A stretch of DNA of 64,000 bases from assembly GCA_029553955.1 (NCBI GenBank), contig JAKPJZ010000250.1, forward strand, positions 186,001 to 250,000. The letters run 5' to 3'. The notes below the pieces were generated by a model. The model was not told where the DNA came from and ran no database searches. It was given only the letters and a program-made list of their open reading frames with translations. The stretch is from Chloroflexota bacterium. Lineage in GTDB: Bacteria > Chloroflexota > Anaerolineae > SpSt-313. Below, in pieces: positions 8,458 to 15,152 of the stretch (position 1 is its first letter; the number at the start of each line of letters is the position of its first letter). The position numbers and the translations under genes are program-made.

Positions 8458-9924
8458 ATGAGCACCAAAAAGTTCACCATCCTGCACTCCAACGACATGC
8501 ATGGCGATTTCCTGGCCGAGATGCAGGGCGCCGAGGGCCGGCTGGTGGGGGGGCTGGGGCTCCTTTCCGGCTACATCAACCAGGTCCGCCGCGAGCAAGA
8601 AAACGTCATCTACTGTATCTCGGGCGACATGGTCCAGGGCTCCATCATCGACGCCGAGTACAAGGGCGTCTCCACCATCGAGATCATGAACTACCTGGCG
8701 CCCGATGTCGTCACCCTGGGCAACCACGAGTTCGACTATGGCCTGCCGCACCTGCTCTTCCTCGAAAAGATGGCCAACTTTCCCATCGTCAACGCCAACC
8801 TCTACATTCGCAAGTACAACAAGCGCCTCATGCGGCCCTACATGATCCTGCCCAAGGCCGGCCTCGACATCCTCTTCATCGGCGTCATTACCGACAAGGT
8901 CATCGATGCCCTCCAGCGCGATGCCACAGTCGGCGGCTTTATCTCCCTCGAAGATGCCGCGGCCGAGGTGGGCAAGATCACCAACGCCTACAAAAATGAC
9001 GACATCGACCTCACCATCCTGCTCACCCACATCGGCTTTGACTCTGACGTCGAGCTGGCGGGGATGCTCAGGCCCGAATGGGGCGTCGACATGATCATCG
9101 GCGGCCACTCGCACACCATCCTCGAGCAGCCGGCGCGGGTCAACGGCATCCTCATCGCCCAGGCCGGCGTCGGCACCGACCAGATCGGCCGCTTCGATAT
9201 CGTCGTCGATGACGACACCAACGCCATCGTCGACTATCGCTGGCAGCTCGTGCCCATCACCGAGGGCCTCGCCGAGCCCGACAAGGACCTGCAGGCCTAT
9301 ATCGACTCCTTCAAGGCGGTGGTCGACCGCAAGTACAACACCATCGTCTGCAAGTTCGCCACGCAGCTCACCCACCCCAAGCGCGAGGCCGAGTCGGCCC
9401 TCGGGAACCTCTTTGCCGATGCGCTGGCCGAAGCGGGCCTGATTGACGTGGTGCTGTTGGGCTCGGGCTCGGTGCGCCTGAAAGAGATGGGGCCGCTGGT
9501 GACGCTGGGCAGCTTTACGGCCTGCCTCCCCTATGCCGATTCGCTGACCCGCTTCACCGTCACCGGCGCCATGCTGCGCCGCATCTTCAGCCACTGGATG
9601 CGCGCCGAGAACCGCACCGGCGAAGGCGAGTGCTACCAGGTCAACGCGGCCGTGCGCGCAGTCTACAGCGAGGGCAAGCGTGCCCTCGAGTCCCTCACGG
9701 TCAACGGCCGGCCCGTGCAGGACGACGGGCTCTACACCGTCGGCCTGCAGGGCTACCACTACTCCAACTGCGCCCCCTACCTCGCCGTGACGCAGGAGGA
9801 ACTGGCCCAGGCCGGCAAGCCCAAGGTCGTCAGCACCAACGCGCAAGACGTGATGCTCGAATACCTGCGCAGCAATCAGAACCTGAGCCGTAAGGTCGAA
9901 GGCAGGCTGGTGTACGTCCCGTAG
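8458..9924 (+). CDS. 5'-nucleotidase/UshA-family metallophosphatase, paralogue 2
   Basis: 488 aa, exactly the length of paralogue 1 and closely similar throughout. It shares the metal-site motifs LHSNDMHGDF, GNHEFDYG, LLTHIGF and GGHSHT, and the C-terminal domain segment ECYQVNAAVRAVYSEG. It has no signal peptide. The ORF track begins at 8269, but ATG at 8458 is chosen because MSTKKFTILHSND aligns with the start of paralogue 1 and a good promoter lies 48 nt upstream. Differences between the copies concentrate in residues 140-180 and 240-300, so divergent substrate preference is possible. The two copies have separate promoters. Confidence 0.87.
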   Translation: MSTKKFTILHSNDMHGDFLAEMQGAEGRLVGGLGLLSGYINQVRREQENVIYCISGDMVQGSIIDAEYKGVSTIEIMNYLAPDVVTLGNHEFDYGLPHLLFLEKMANFPIVNANLYIRKYNKRLMRPYMILPKAGLDILFIGVITDKVIDALQRDATVGGFISLEDAAAEVGKITNAYKNDDIDLTILLTHIGFDSDVELAGMLRPEWGVDMIIGGHSHTILEQPARVNGILIAQAGVGTDQIGRFDIVVDDDTNAIVDYRWQLVPITEGLAEPDKDLQAYIDSFKAVVDRKYNTIVCKFATQLTHPKREAESALGNLFADALAEAGLIDVVLLGSGSVRLKEMGPLVTLGSFTACLPYADSLTRFTVTGAMLRRIFSHWMRAENRTGEGECYQVNAAVRAVYSEGKRALESLTVNGRPVQDDGLYTVGLQGYHYSNCAPYLAVTQEELAQAGKPKVVSTNAQDVMLEYLRSNQNLSRKVEGRLVYVP

Positions 9925-9926
9925 AA

Positions 9927-9989
9927 CGCGATGCGTAATGCGTAGACTCTCACGCATCACGCATTACGCATCACGCATTACGCATCGCG
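9927..9989. repeat. Inverted gcgtaatgcg repeat (family N)
   Basis: cgcgatgcgtaatgcgt and acgcattacgcatcgcg form 17-nt arms directly after the stop codon of the nucleotidase. The element is built of repeated (g)cattacgcat units, which also occur at 12954, 16332, 50273 and 50800. Confidence 0.75.
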
Positions 9990-10066
9990 CACGCTGCGCC
10001 AAAGGGTTCATCCCGCCTGCTGCGACAATAGTGTGACATGCAGCAGACGTGACCGGGCCTGCAGCC

Positions 10067-10246
10067 GCGCCGTAGCCGCGGCATCGTGCCGCGCGTCTGC
10101 GGCAACACGTCGCGCCGTAGCCGCGGCATCGTGCCGCGTGTCTCCGGCAACACGTCGCGCCGTAGCCGCGGCATCGTGCCGCGCGTCTCCGGCAACACGT
10201 CGCGCCGTAGCCGCGGCATCGTGCCGCGCGTCTCCGGCAACACGCC
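10067..10246. repeat. Four tandem copies of a 45-bp unit
   Basis: gcgccgtagccgcggcatcgtgcc... is repeated four times with only a few substitutions. Forty-five is a multiple of three, so every reading frame stays open. This is why long ORFs appear here on both strands, including a spurious 107-aa N-terminal extension of the dppA-like gene. Each unit contains gccgcggc and can form small hairpins. No ribosome binding site or known domain supports translation. Confidence 0.9.
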
Positions 10247-10353
10247 GCAGCCACGGTCCGGCGGCCTACGTCATGAGCAGCGTAGCGAAGCAATCTCCGG
10301 CCATACTCGCAACCACCGCTGGGCGAGCATGGGTCTGGCTACGGGAGGCGCAG

Positions 10354-11178
10354 ATGAGGGTCCTGATTACGGCTGACCTCGAAGGGGCGTCGGGCGTGGT
10401 GGGTCTCGAGCAGGCGGGCGAGGCGTACCAGGCGGCGCGGCGCTGGCTCACCGGCGATATCAACGCGGCCGTCGAAGGGGCCATGGAGGCGGGCGCCACC
10501 TCTTTTGTGGTTCACGACGGCCACCGGCAGGGGCAAGAGACAATCCTGCTCGACGAGCTGCACCCGGCGGCCGAAGTCGTGCGCGGGCGCCCCATCATCC
10601 TCTGCGAAGAGGCCGACCTGGCCCGCGGCTACGACGGCGCCTTCCTGGTCGGCATGCATGCGCGCCCCGGCCAGCCGGCGGTGCTGGGGCACTGCTGCGC
10701 CTGGCCGCTGGTGCGCGAGGTGCGGCTGAACGGCCAACCCGTGGGCGAGGCCGAGCTCGTGGCCACCCTGGTCGGCGCCTACGGCATCCCCACCCTGCTG
10801 GTGACCGGCGACGACCGCGTCTGCCTCGACGTGCAGCGCTGGAGCAGCGGCAAGATCGAGGCGGCGGTCGTCAAGTACGCCCTGTCGCGCTACACGGCCC
10901 GCTGCCTGCCCCTCATCGAGGCCCGCGAGCGCATCCGCATCGCCGCGCGGCAGGCGGTGGAGCGCCTGCCGCAGGCCAGGGCCTTCGTGGCCGCCGCGCC
11001 GGTCGACCTGGAGGTCGAGCTCGATGAGCGCGAGGCCGCACGCCGCGTGGCCTGGATGCCGCAGGTGGCCTACGACGGCGAGCGCACCCTGCACTATGCC
11101 CACGCCGACTATCGCCAGGTCTACCGCGCCTTCCTGGCCATGCTCGCCATCGCCACCTCGCCCTTTGCCGCACCCTAA
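10354..11178 (+). CDS. DppA-like M55 D-aminopeptidase
   Basis: Predicted cytoplasmic zinc aminopeptidase of 274 aa. The family founder, Bacillus DppA, releases D-amino acids from D-Ala peptides, giving a role in cell-wall peptide recycling. Family signatures are MRVLITADLEGASGV at the N-terminus, then SFVVHDGHRQGQETI, GMHARPGQPAVLGH and VTGDDRVC, which carry the expected Asp/Glu/His metal ligands. The ORF track starts at 10033, but that extension is the tandem repeat. ATG at 10354 has gggaggcg 6 nt upstream and matches the usual family start. A perfect 84-bp palindrome begins one base after the stop codon. Confidence 0.87.
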   Translation: MRVLITADLEGASGVVGLEQAGEAYQAARRWLTGDINAAVEGAMEAGATSFVVHDGHRQGQETILLDELHPAAEVVRGRPIILCEEADLARGYDGAFLVGMHARPGQPAVLGHCCAWPLVREVRLNGQPVGEAELVATLVGAYGIPTLLVTGDDRVCLDVQRWSSGKIEAAVVKYALSRYTARCLPLIEARERIRIAARQAVERLPQARAFVAAAPVDLEVELDEREAARRVAWMPQVAYDGERTLHYAHADYRQVYRAFLAMLAIATSPFAAP

Positions 11179-11179
11179 T

Positions 11180-11263
11180 GAGTCTGGGGTATTTGTGGTT
11201 GAGCAGCGCCGGCCTGCCCCGCGGGGCAGGCCGGCGCTGCTCAACCACAAATACCCCAGACTC
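11180..11263. repeat. Perfect 84-bp palindrome
   Basis: gagtctggggtatttgtggt... reads identically on both strands over 84 bp with no unpaired loop, centred at 11221/11222. It fills the gap between the dppA-like gene and the fdhD promoter. It has no T-run, so it is not a standard intrinsic terminator, although it could end transcription as a very stable hairpin. Confidence 0.92.
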
Positions 11264-11288
11264 TGGCAGATGCCGGGTGGCAGCGCCT

Positions 11289-11318
11289 TTGACGCCGGGC
11301 ACGCCAAGCGGGTATAAT
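11289..11318 (+). promoter_or_regulatory. Promoter of fdhD
   Basis: TTGACG - 18 nt - TATAAT; predicted start near 11325, 40 nt before the fdhD ATG. The -10 is a perfect consensus. Confidence 0.72.
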
Positions 11319-11364
11319 AGGGCCGCTTCATTGGCGGCGATCGTAGCCTGGCGCGGGGGGATGC

Positions 11365-12195
11365 ATGGTACCGGTGGCCCAACGCTCGGTGCGGCTGGTA
11401 TCCAAAAACGGTGTGGCGAGCGCGCAGGTGCTGCTGCCCGGCGAGGTGCCGCTCGCCATCGAGATCGGCCAGCGGCAGGTGGCGGTGCTGATGCGCACGC
11501 CGGGCGACGAGAAGGCGCTGGCGCTCGGCTATTGCCTGAGCGAAGGGCTGATCGCATCGCTCGAAGACGTGCGGGTGCTGCACCACTGCGGCTCGGGCGA
11601 CGACGAGGAGCTGTTGCCGGGCGAGCCTGGCCCCTATGGCGCAGGCAACCGCGTGCGCCTGCAGCTCACGCCCGAGGCCGAGGCCCGCCTGGCGCCCGCC
11701 GCGGCCGCGCGCTGGGTCTTTTCGGGCTGCGGCGGGGTCGACGCGGCGGCCCTCGGCGAGGAGCTGCGCCTGGCGAGCGACGGCGTGCACGTGGCGCCGG
11801 AAACGCTGTTTGCGCTCGTGCCCGCCATGGCCCGCGTGCAGCGCGCCTACCGGGAGGCGGGCGGCATCCACGCAGCGGGCGTGTTCGATGCAGCAGGCCG
11901 GCCCCTGGCCATCTGCGAGGATGTGGGGCGCCACAACGCTGCCGACAAGGCCATCGGCGCGGCGTTGCTCGCAGGCCAACTGCCGGCGGCGGCCATCCTC
12001 GCCGCGACCGGACGCGCCAGCTCCGACATTGTGGCCAAAGCGGCGCGGGCCGGCATCCCCATCGCGGCCTCGTTCTCCTCGTCCACCTCGCTGGGCATCG
12101 AGCTGGCCGAAGCGGCCGGCATCACCCTGGCCGGCTACCTGCGCCGCAACCGCTTCACGCTCTACACCCACCCCCAGCGCATCGCCGGGGCATAG
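11365..12195 (+). CDS. fdhD: FdhD-family sulfur carrier for molybdo/tungsto-enzymes
   Basis: 276 aa. FdhD transfers sulfur from a cysteine desulfurase to the bis-pterin Mo/W cofactor and is needed for formate dehydrogenase activity. Family segments include RTPGDEKALALGYCLSEGLI, GGIHAAGVFDAAGRPLAICEDVGRHNAADKAIG, ATGRASSDIVAKAARAGIP and SFSSSTSLGIELAE. The mobile loop that carries a Cys-x-x-Cys pair in E. coli FdhD reads FSGCGGVD here, so only the first Cys is kept. The ATG has gggggg upstream and its own promoter. The neighbours (AOR, MoaD-like proteins, moaA) suggest it serves the local tungsto/molybdo-oxidoreductase; no formate dehydrogenase is in the window. Confidence 0.92.
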   Translation: MVPVAQRSVRLVSKNGVASAQVLLPGEVPLAIEIGQRQVAVLMRTPGDEKALALGYCLSEGLIASLEDVRVLHHCGSGDDEELLPGEPGPYGAGNRVRLQLTPEAEARLAPAAAARWVFSGCGGVDAAALGEELRLASDGVHVAPETLFALVPAMARVQRAYREAGGIHAAGVFDAAGRPLAICEDVGRHNAADKAIGAALLAGQLPAAAILAATGRASSDIVAKAARAGIPIAASFSSSTSLGIELAEAAGITLAGYLRRNRFTLYTHPQRIAGA

Positions 12196-12199
12196 AAGG

Positions 12200-12341
12200 G
12201 ATCCACCGCAGAGGCGCAGAGGCGCAGAGGTCATTTGCTTTCCTCTGCGCCTCTGACTTGAAAATGCGGCTCCGATCCACCGCAGAGGACGCTGAGGAAT
12301 CCCGCATCTCCTCTGCGCTCTCTGCGCCTCTGCGGTGAAAT
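12200..12341. repeat. accgcagag-type dispersed repeat
   Basis: Imperfect inverted runs of caccgcagaggcgcagagg and cctctgcgcctctgcggtg occupy the space between convergent fdhD and the MoaD-like gene. Related copies lie near 19281, 29457 and 39722. Confidence 0.75.
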
Positions 12342-12709
12342 CAGGGGGCGGGCTGCTCTGGCGGGCGCAGGCCCCAATCGTCGAGCGCGCGCGCCATCTC
12401 GTCGATCATCGCCGCCCCATGGCGGTACTGGAAGGGCCACATGCTCTTGGGGTCGAACAGGCCGATGCGGTCGCCATCGACGAGGATGTGGCCCAGGTCG
12501 GGCTGCACGCCGGGCAGGGCGCTGATATTGCCGCTGATGAAAGAGAAGCCGCGTTCGCCCGTCGGCAGGTGCAGGTGAGCCAGCAGATCGGCCACGGTGC
12601 TGCCGGCGGGCAGGCGCACCGCCAGGTTGGCGTAGCTCCCCTGGTCGGCGTCGCCGCCGTAGCGGGCCAGGGCGCCGTACAGCCAGACGTCGACAGTGAT
12701 GTCTCCCAT
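12341..12709 (-). CDS. MoaD/ThiS-like beta-grasp protein without a diglycine tail
   Basis: 122 aa. The first 85 residues have the MoaD pattern (VDVWLYGALARYGG, LPAGSTVADLLAHLHLP, GDRIGLFDP). Canonical MoaD ends in Gly-Gly, which is adenylated and thiocarboxylated. This protein instead continues for about 35 residues past GDRIGLFDP and ends PPEQPAP, so it probably cannot act as a classical sulfur carrier. It may be an accessory or degenerate subunit of the adjacent aldehyde oxidoreductase. The start is set at MGDITVDVWLYG, which immediately follows the stop of the second MoaD-like gene; the longer ORF is a shadow. Cotranscription with AOR is inferred. Confidence 0.65.
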   Translation of the reverse strand: MGDITVDVWLYGALARYGGDADQGSYANLAVRLPAGSTVADLLAHLHLPTGERGFSFISGNISALPGVQPDLGHILVDGDRIGLFDPKSMWPFQYRHGAAMIDEMARALDDWGLRPPEQPAP

Positions 12710-12710
12710 C

Positions 12711-12950
12711 TCAGCCCCCACCGATGGGTGGAAAGACGCCCACCTCATCGCCCGGCGCCAGCGCCCAGTCGAGCGGACGCGTGCGGCCGTTGACAAAGAC
12801 CACCTTGGCCTCGGCCGCCGGCACACCCAACTGCGCCAGCAGATCGACCACCGTCGCCCCCTCGGGCAACTCCACGGCCGTAAACGTCCCCAGCTCGGCC
12901 TGGGGCAGGTAGTGGCGCAGCATGGCGAAGAGCCGGACGTGGATGAGCAT
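12711..12950 (-). CDS. MoaD-like sulfur carrier with Gly-Gly tail
   Basis: 79 aa ubiquitin-like protein (MLIHVRLFAMLRHYLP, LPEGATVVDLLAQLG, FVNGRTRPLDWALAPGDEVGVFPPIGGG). The C-terminal GGG is the hallmark of a MoaD/ThiS carrier that is thiocarboxylated to donate sulfur during molybdopterin synthesis. ATG at 12950 has gaggtg just upstream. It lies between AOR and the other MoaD-like gene with tight spacing, so the three probably form one operon read on the minus strand. No MoaE or MoeB is in the window. Confidence 0.85.
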   Translation of the reverse strand: MLIHVRLFAMLRHYLPQAELGTFTAVELPEGATVVDLLAQLGVPAAEAKVVFVNGRTRPLDWALAPGDEVGVFPPIGGG

Positions 12951-12985
12951 CGTCACCTCACGCATCACGTCTCACGCATCACGCC

Positions 12986-14749
12986 CTACAGCTCCCCAAA
13001 GACCGAGTCGAGCGCGCTGTCGGGCACGTCGAAGACCTGGTTGTGTGGCGGCAGCGGCTCGTAGCGCATGAACTCTGGCATGCGGTCCTGCGCCTTGCCG
13101 ATGCCGGCAGCTTCGTTGAAGGCGCGCTCCTTCTTGAGGATTTCGCCGCCGAGCCGGGGCACGTCGTCGCCGGTCCAACTGGTGCCCAGCACGCCGTTCA
13201 CCTCTTCCACCATGCCCTCAAAGCCGCTGGCGATGTCGAGGATGGGGAAGGCGATGAAGAGACAGTGGCCGGTCGAGTCGATAAAGGCGGTGGTGGCCTG
13301 GAAGGCGCGGCTCAGGGCGGCTTTGCCCTCGGGGGTCAGTGCGTCGAGCTTGCCGCTGACGCCCAGGATCTCGGGGGCGATGGTGTAGCCGGCGGTGTGG
13401 TCGGCGCCCATGGTGGTGGTGGCGTAGGTGATGCCGATGCCCTTGACGGCGCGCGGCTCGTAGGCCGGCATGCCCTGGCCCTTGACCTCGGGCACGCGGG
13501 TGACGCCGAGCGCCTTGCCGGCGAGGCCGGTGCCGCCGCCGAGGATGCGGCCCATGGGCGTGCCCCGGCCCATCTCGTGGATCAGGCCGATGGCGCCCTT
13601 GGCGTCGCCAAAGGCGACCACGCCGGCCTGCATGGCCACGCCCAGGGTGGCGCCGGTCTCGATGGTGTCGAGGCCGTAGGCGTTGCACAGGCGCACCATC
13701 TCGGCGATGTCGTCGAGCGAGTCGATGCCAAGGTTGGCGCCCAGCGCCCAGTCCGACTCGTACTCTATGCAGGAGGCGATCTCCGAGCCGTCGGCCGCGT
13801 GCCAGGTGTTGGAGCACTGGATGATGCAGCCGGGGCTGCAGGCGTGGTTGTAGAGTTCCTTGCCCAGGCGCTGCTTGTTGCCCTCAAAGATCGACTCGCC
13901 GGCGATGCGGGCGGCACCTTCGAAGCGGCCGCTGGAAAAGTTGCGCGTGGGCAGGCCGCCAGCCTCGTTGAGGATGTTGATGAGCACGGCGGTGCCGTAA
14001 CTGTTCAGGCCGCCCTGGGGCTTGGTGATGGCGTGCTCACGGATGGCTTCGGCCAGCTTCTTGCGCCCCTGGTCGAACAGGGCCTTGTTGGCGACCTCTA
14101 CCCCTGGGGCGCCGGCATTGTCGCTGACGATGAACTTGAGCCCCTTGCTGGCCATGACCGCGCCCAGCCCGCCGCGGCCCGAGTAGCGCGTGGGGGCGTC
14201 TTTGCGGTCGTTGAAGGCGATGCCCGCGTTGCCGTAGCCATGCTCGGCAGCCAGGCCGCAGGCCGCCACGGCCACCTTGGCGCCAAAGCGCTTGTAGACC
14301 TCGGGGAAGACCTGGTAGAGGTCGCGGCCGGCATACTCGTCGGCGGGGAAGAACTCGACCTTGGGCCGGGCGGCGGGCACGTCCCAGGTGAGGTAGGCCA
14401 GCCAGTAGTGGCCCTGCTCTGCAGGCTGCCCCTCCACCACCAACGCCTTGATGCGCATGGCGGCCAGGTGCTGCGCCCACGAAGTGCCTGCGTTCGACTC
14501 TTTGATGCCGCCCGTCAGTGGCGACTTGGCGCCGGCCGAGATGCGGGCCGAGGAGGGGGCGGTGGTGCCGGTGACGATGCCCGGGGCGAAGACGAGCTTG
14601 TTGTTGGGGCCGAGTGGGTGGCACTGGGGGTCGACCTCATCATAGACGAGCGTCGACGTCATGCCGCGGCCGCCGAGGCGCGTGTAGGCCGCCGGGGCCT
14701 CCTCGAGGCGGTAGGTGCGGTCGGCCATGTTCAGTCGCAGGATCCACAT
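12986..14749 (-). CDS. Aldehyde ferredoxin oxidoreductase family tungsto/molybdo-enzyme
   Basis: 587 aa. AOR-family enzymes oxidise aldehydes to acids with ferredoxin (or run in reverse), using a tungsten or molybdenum bis-pterin cofactor and one [4Fe-4S] cluster. The N-terminal pterin-binding region (LGGRGMTSTLVYDEV, GTTAPSSARISAGAKSPLTGGIKESNAG) and GRGGLGAVMASKGLK are typical. The cluster ligands appear as CSPGCIIQC with a distal Cys in DSTGHC. ATG at 14749 (MWILRLNMADRTYR) is chosen because ggaggtgg lies 5 nt upstream; the ORF track's extension is leader RNA. The gene is preceded by a long leader with an intrinsic terminator and by its own promoter. Substrate unknown. Confidence 0.92.
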   Translation of the reverse strand: MWILRLNMADRTYRLEEAPAAYTRLGGRGMTSTLVYDEVDPQCHPLGPNNKLVFAPGIVTGTTAPSSARISAGAKSPLTGGIKESNAGTSWAQHLAAMRIKALVVEGQPAEQGHYWLAYLTWDVPAARPKVEFFPADEYAGRDLYQVFPEVYKRFGAKVAVAACGLAAEHGYGNAGIAFNDRKDAPTRYSGRGGLGAVMASKGLKFIVSDNAGAPGVEVANKALFDQGRKKLAEAIREHAITKPQGGLNSYGTAVLINILNEAGGLPTRNFSSGRFEGAARIAGESIFEGNKQRLGKELYNHACSPGCIIQCSNTWHAADGSEIASCIEYESDWALGANLGIDSLDDIAEMVRLCNAYGLDTIETGATLGVAMQAGVVAFGDAKGAIGLIHEMGRGTPMGRILGGGTGLAGKALGVTRVPEVKGQGMPAYEPRAVKGIGITYATTTMGADHTAGYTIAPEILGVSGKLDALTPEGKAALSRAFQATTAFIDSTGHCLFIAFPILDIASGFEGMVEEVNGVLGTSWTGDDVPRLGGEILKKERAFNEAAGIGKAQDRMPEFMRYEPLPPHNQVFDVPDSALDSVFGEL

Positions 14750-14991
14750 AGTCCACCTCCATGTGCTGCGTTGGGCACAGCCTCTGCCCAAGAGGGTGTG
14801 GGATATGCCGACTGAAAAAAACGGGAGGCAGCGCCGCCCACGCGGGACCGGCACTGCCTCCTTTGCCAACACGGCAGGCGCCGCGATTGCTCGCTGCACC
14901 CTCATAGTGGGCTGTGGCCCACTAACCGCCCAGTCTTCCCGGTAGGAAGGGGAGGGTCGGAGGAAGTTCGCCCTTTTTGCCCTGTTGTTCT
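14750..14991 (-). promoter_or_regulatory. Long AOR leader, candidate riboswitch or attenuator
   Basis: The predicted transcript starts near 14991 and runs about 240 nt before the AOR start codon. It contains a strong hairpin (agtgggc-cac-agcccact on the minus strand), a possible anti-terminator segment (cgcctgccgtgttggcaaaggaggc) that would compete with the terminator's 5' arm, the terminator itself, and then the ribosome binding site. Known molybdenum-cofactor riboswitches control this kind of gene, but I could not match their conserved sequence by eye. Confidence 0.5.
14815..14861 (-). terminator. Intrinsic terminator inside the AOR leader
   Basis: On the minus strand ggaggcagtgcc pairs with ggcgctgcctcc (12 bp, one G-U pair) and is followed by cg and seven T residues. 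It lies 66-112 nt before the AOR ATG. No upstream minus-strand gene is close enough to need it, which points to a conditional role. Confidence 0.75.
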
Positions 14992-14997
14992 GCAGGT

Positions 14998-15026
14998 ATT
15001 ATACACTGTTTTTGCGTATTGCGCAA
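14998..15026 (-). promoter_or_regulatory. Promoter of the AOR transcript
   Basis: Minus strand TTGCGC - 17 nt - TATAAT, with a perfect -10. It faces away from the moaA promoter. Confidence 0.68.
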
Positions 15027-15062
15027 TGGCCTGGCGAGGGCGTGATTGCGGCCAGGCGCAAC

Positions 15063-15091
15063 TTGAACTGGCCCGCCTCTCTGACTATAAT
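15063..15091 (+). promoter_or_regulatory. Promoter of moaA
   Basis: TTGAAC - 17 nt - TATAAT; expected start near 15098, about 55 nt before the moaA ATG. It is divergent from the AOR promoter. Confidence 0.72.
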
Positions 15092-15152
15092 GGGAGCATG
15101 CGGCCCTTTCCCGCCTCGGCGCAGCGCCGGGGCCACACGATTCAGGTAGCCC

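Noticed and set aside
10067-10246. Possible CRISPR array
   Set aside because: The units are contiguous 45-bp tandem copies without unique spacers, and no cas genes are present.
10033-10353. 107-aa N-terminal extension of the dppA-like protein and matching minus-strand ORFs
   Set aside because: They are translations of a 45-bp tandem repeat that is open in every frame; the ribosome site and family start are at 10354.
10339-12234. 631-aa minus-strand ORF
   Set aside because: It is the antisense shadow of the GC-rich dppA-like and fdhD genes; it has no ribosome site or domain.
13043-14815. 590-aa plus-strand ORF opposite AOR
   Set aside because: Low-complexity Gly/Ala/Val composition typical of antisense frames in GC-rich DNA; the AOR reading is unambiguous.
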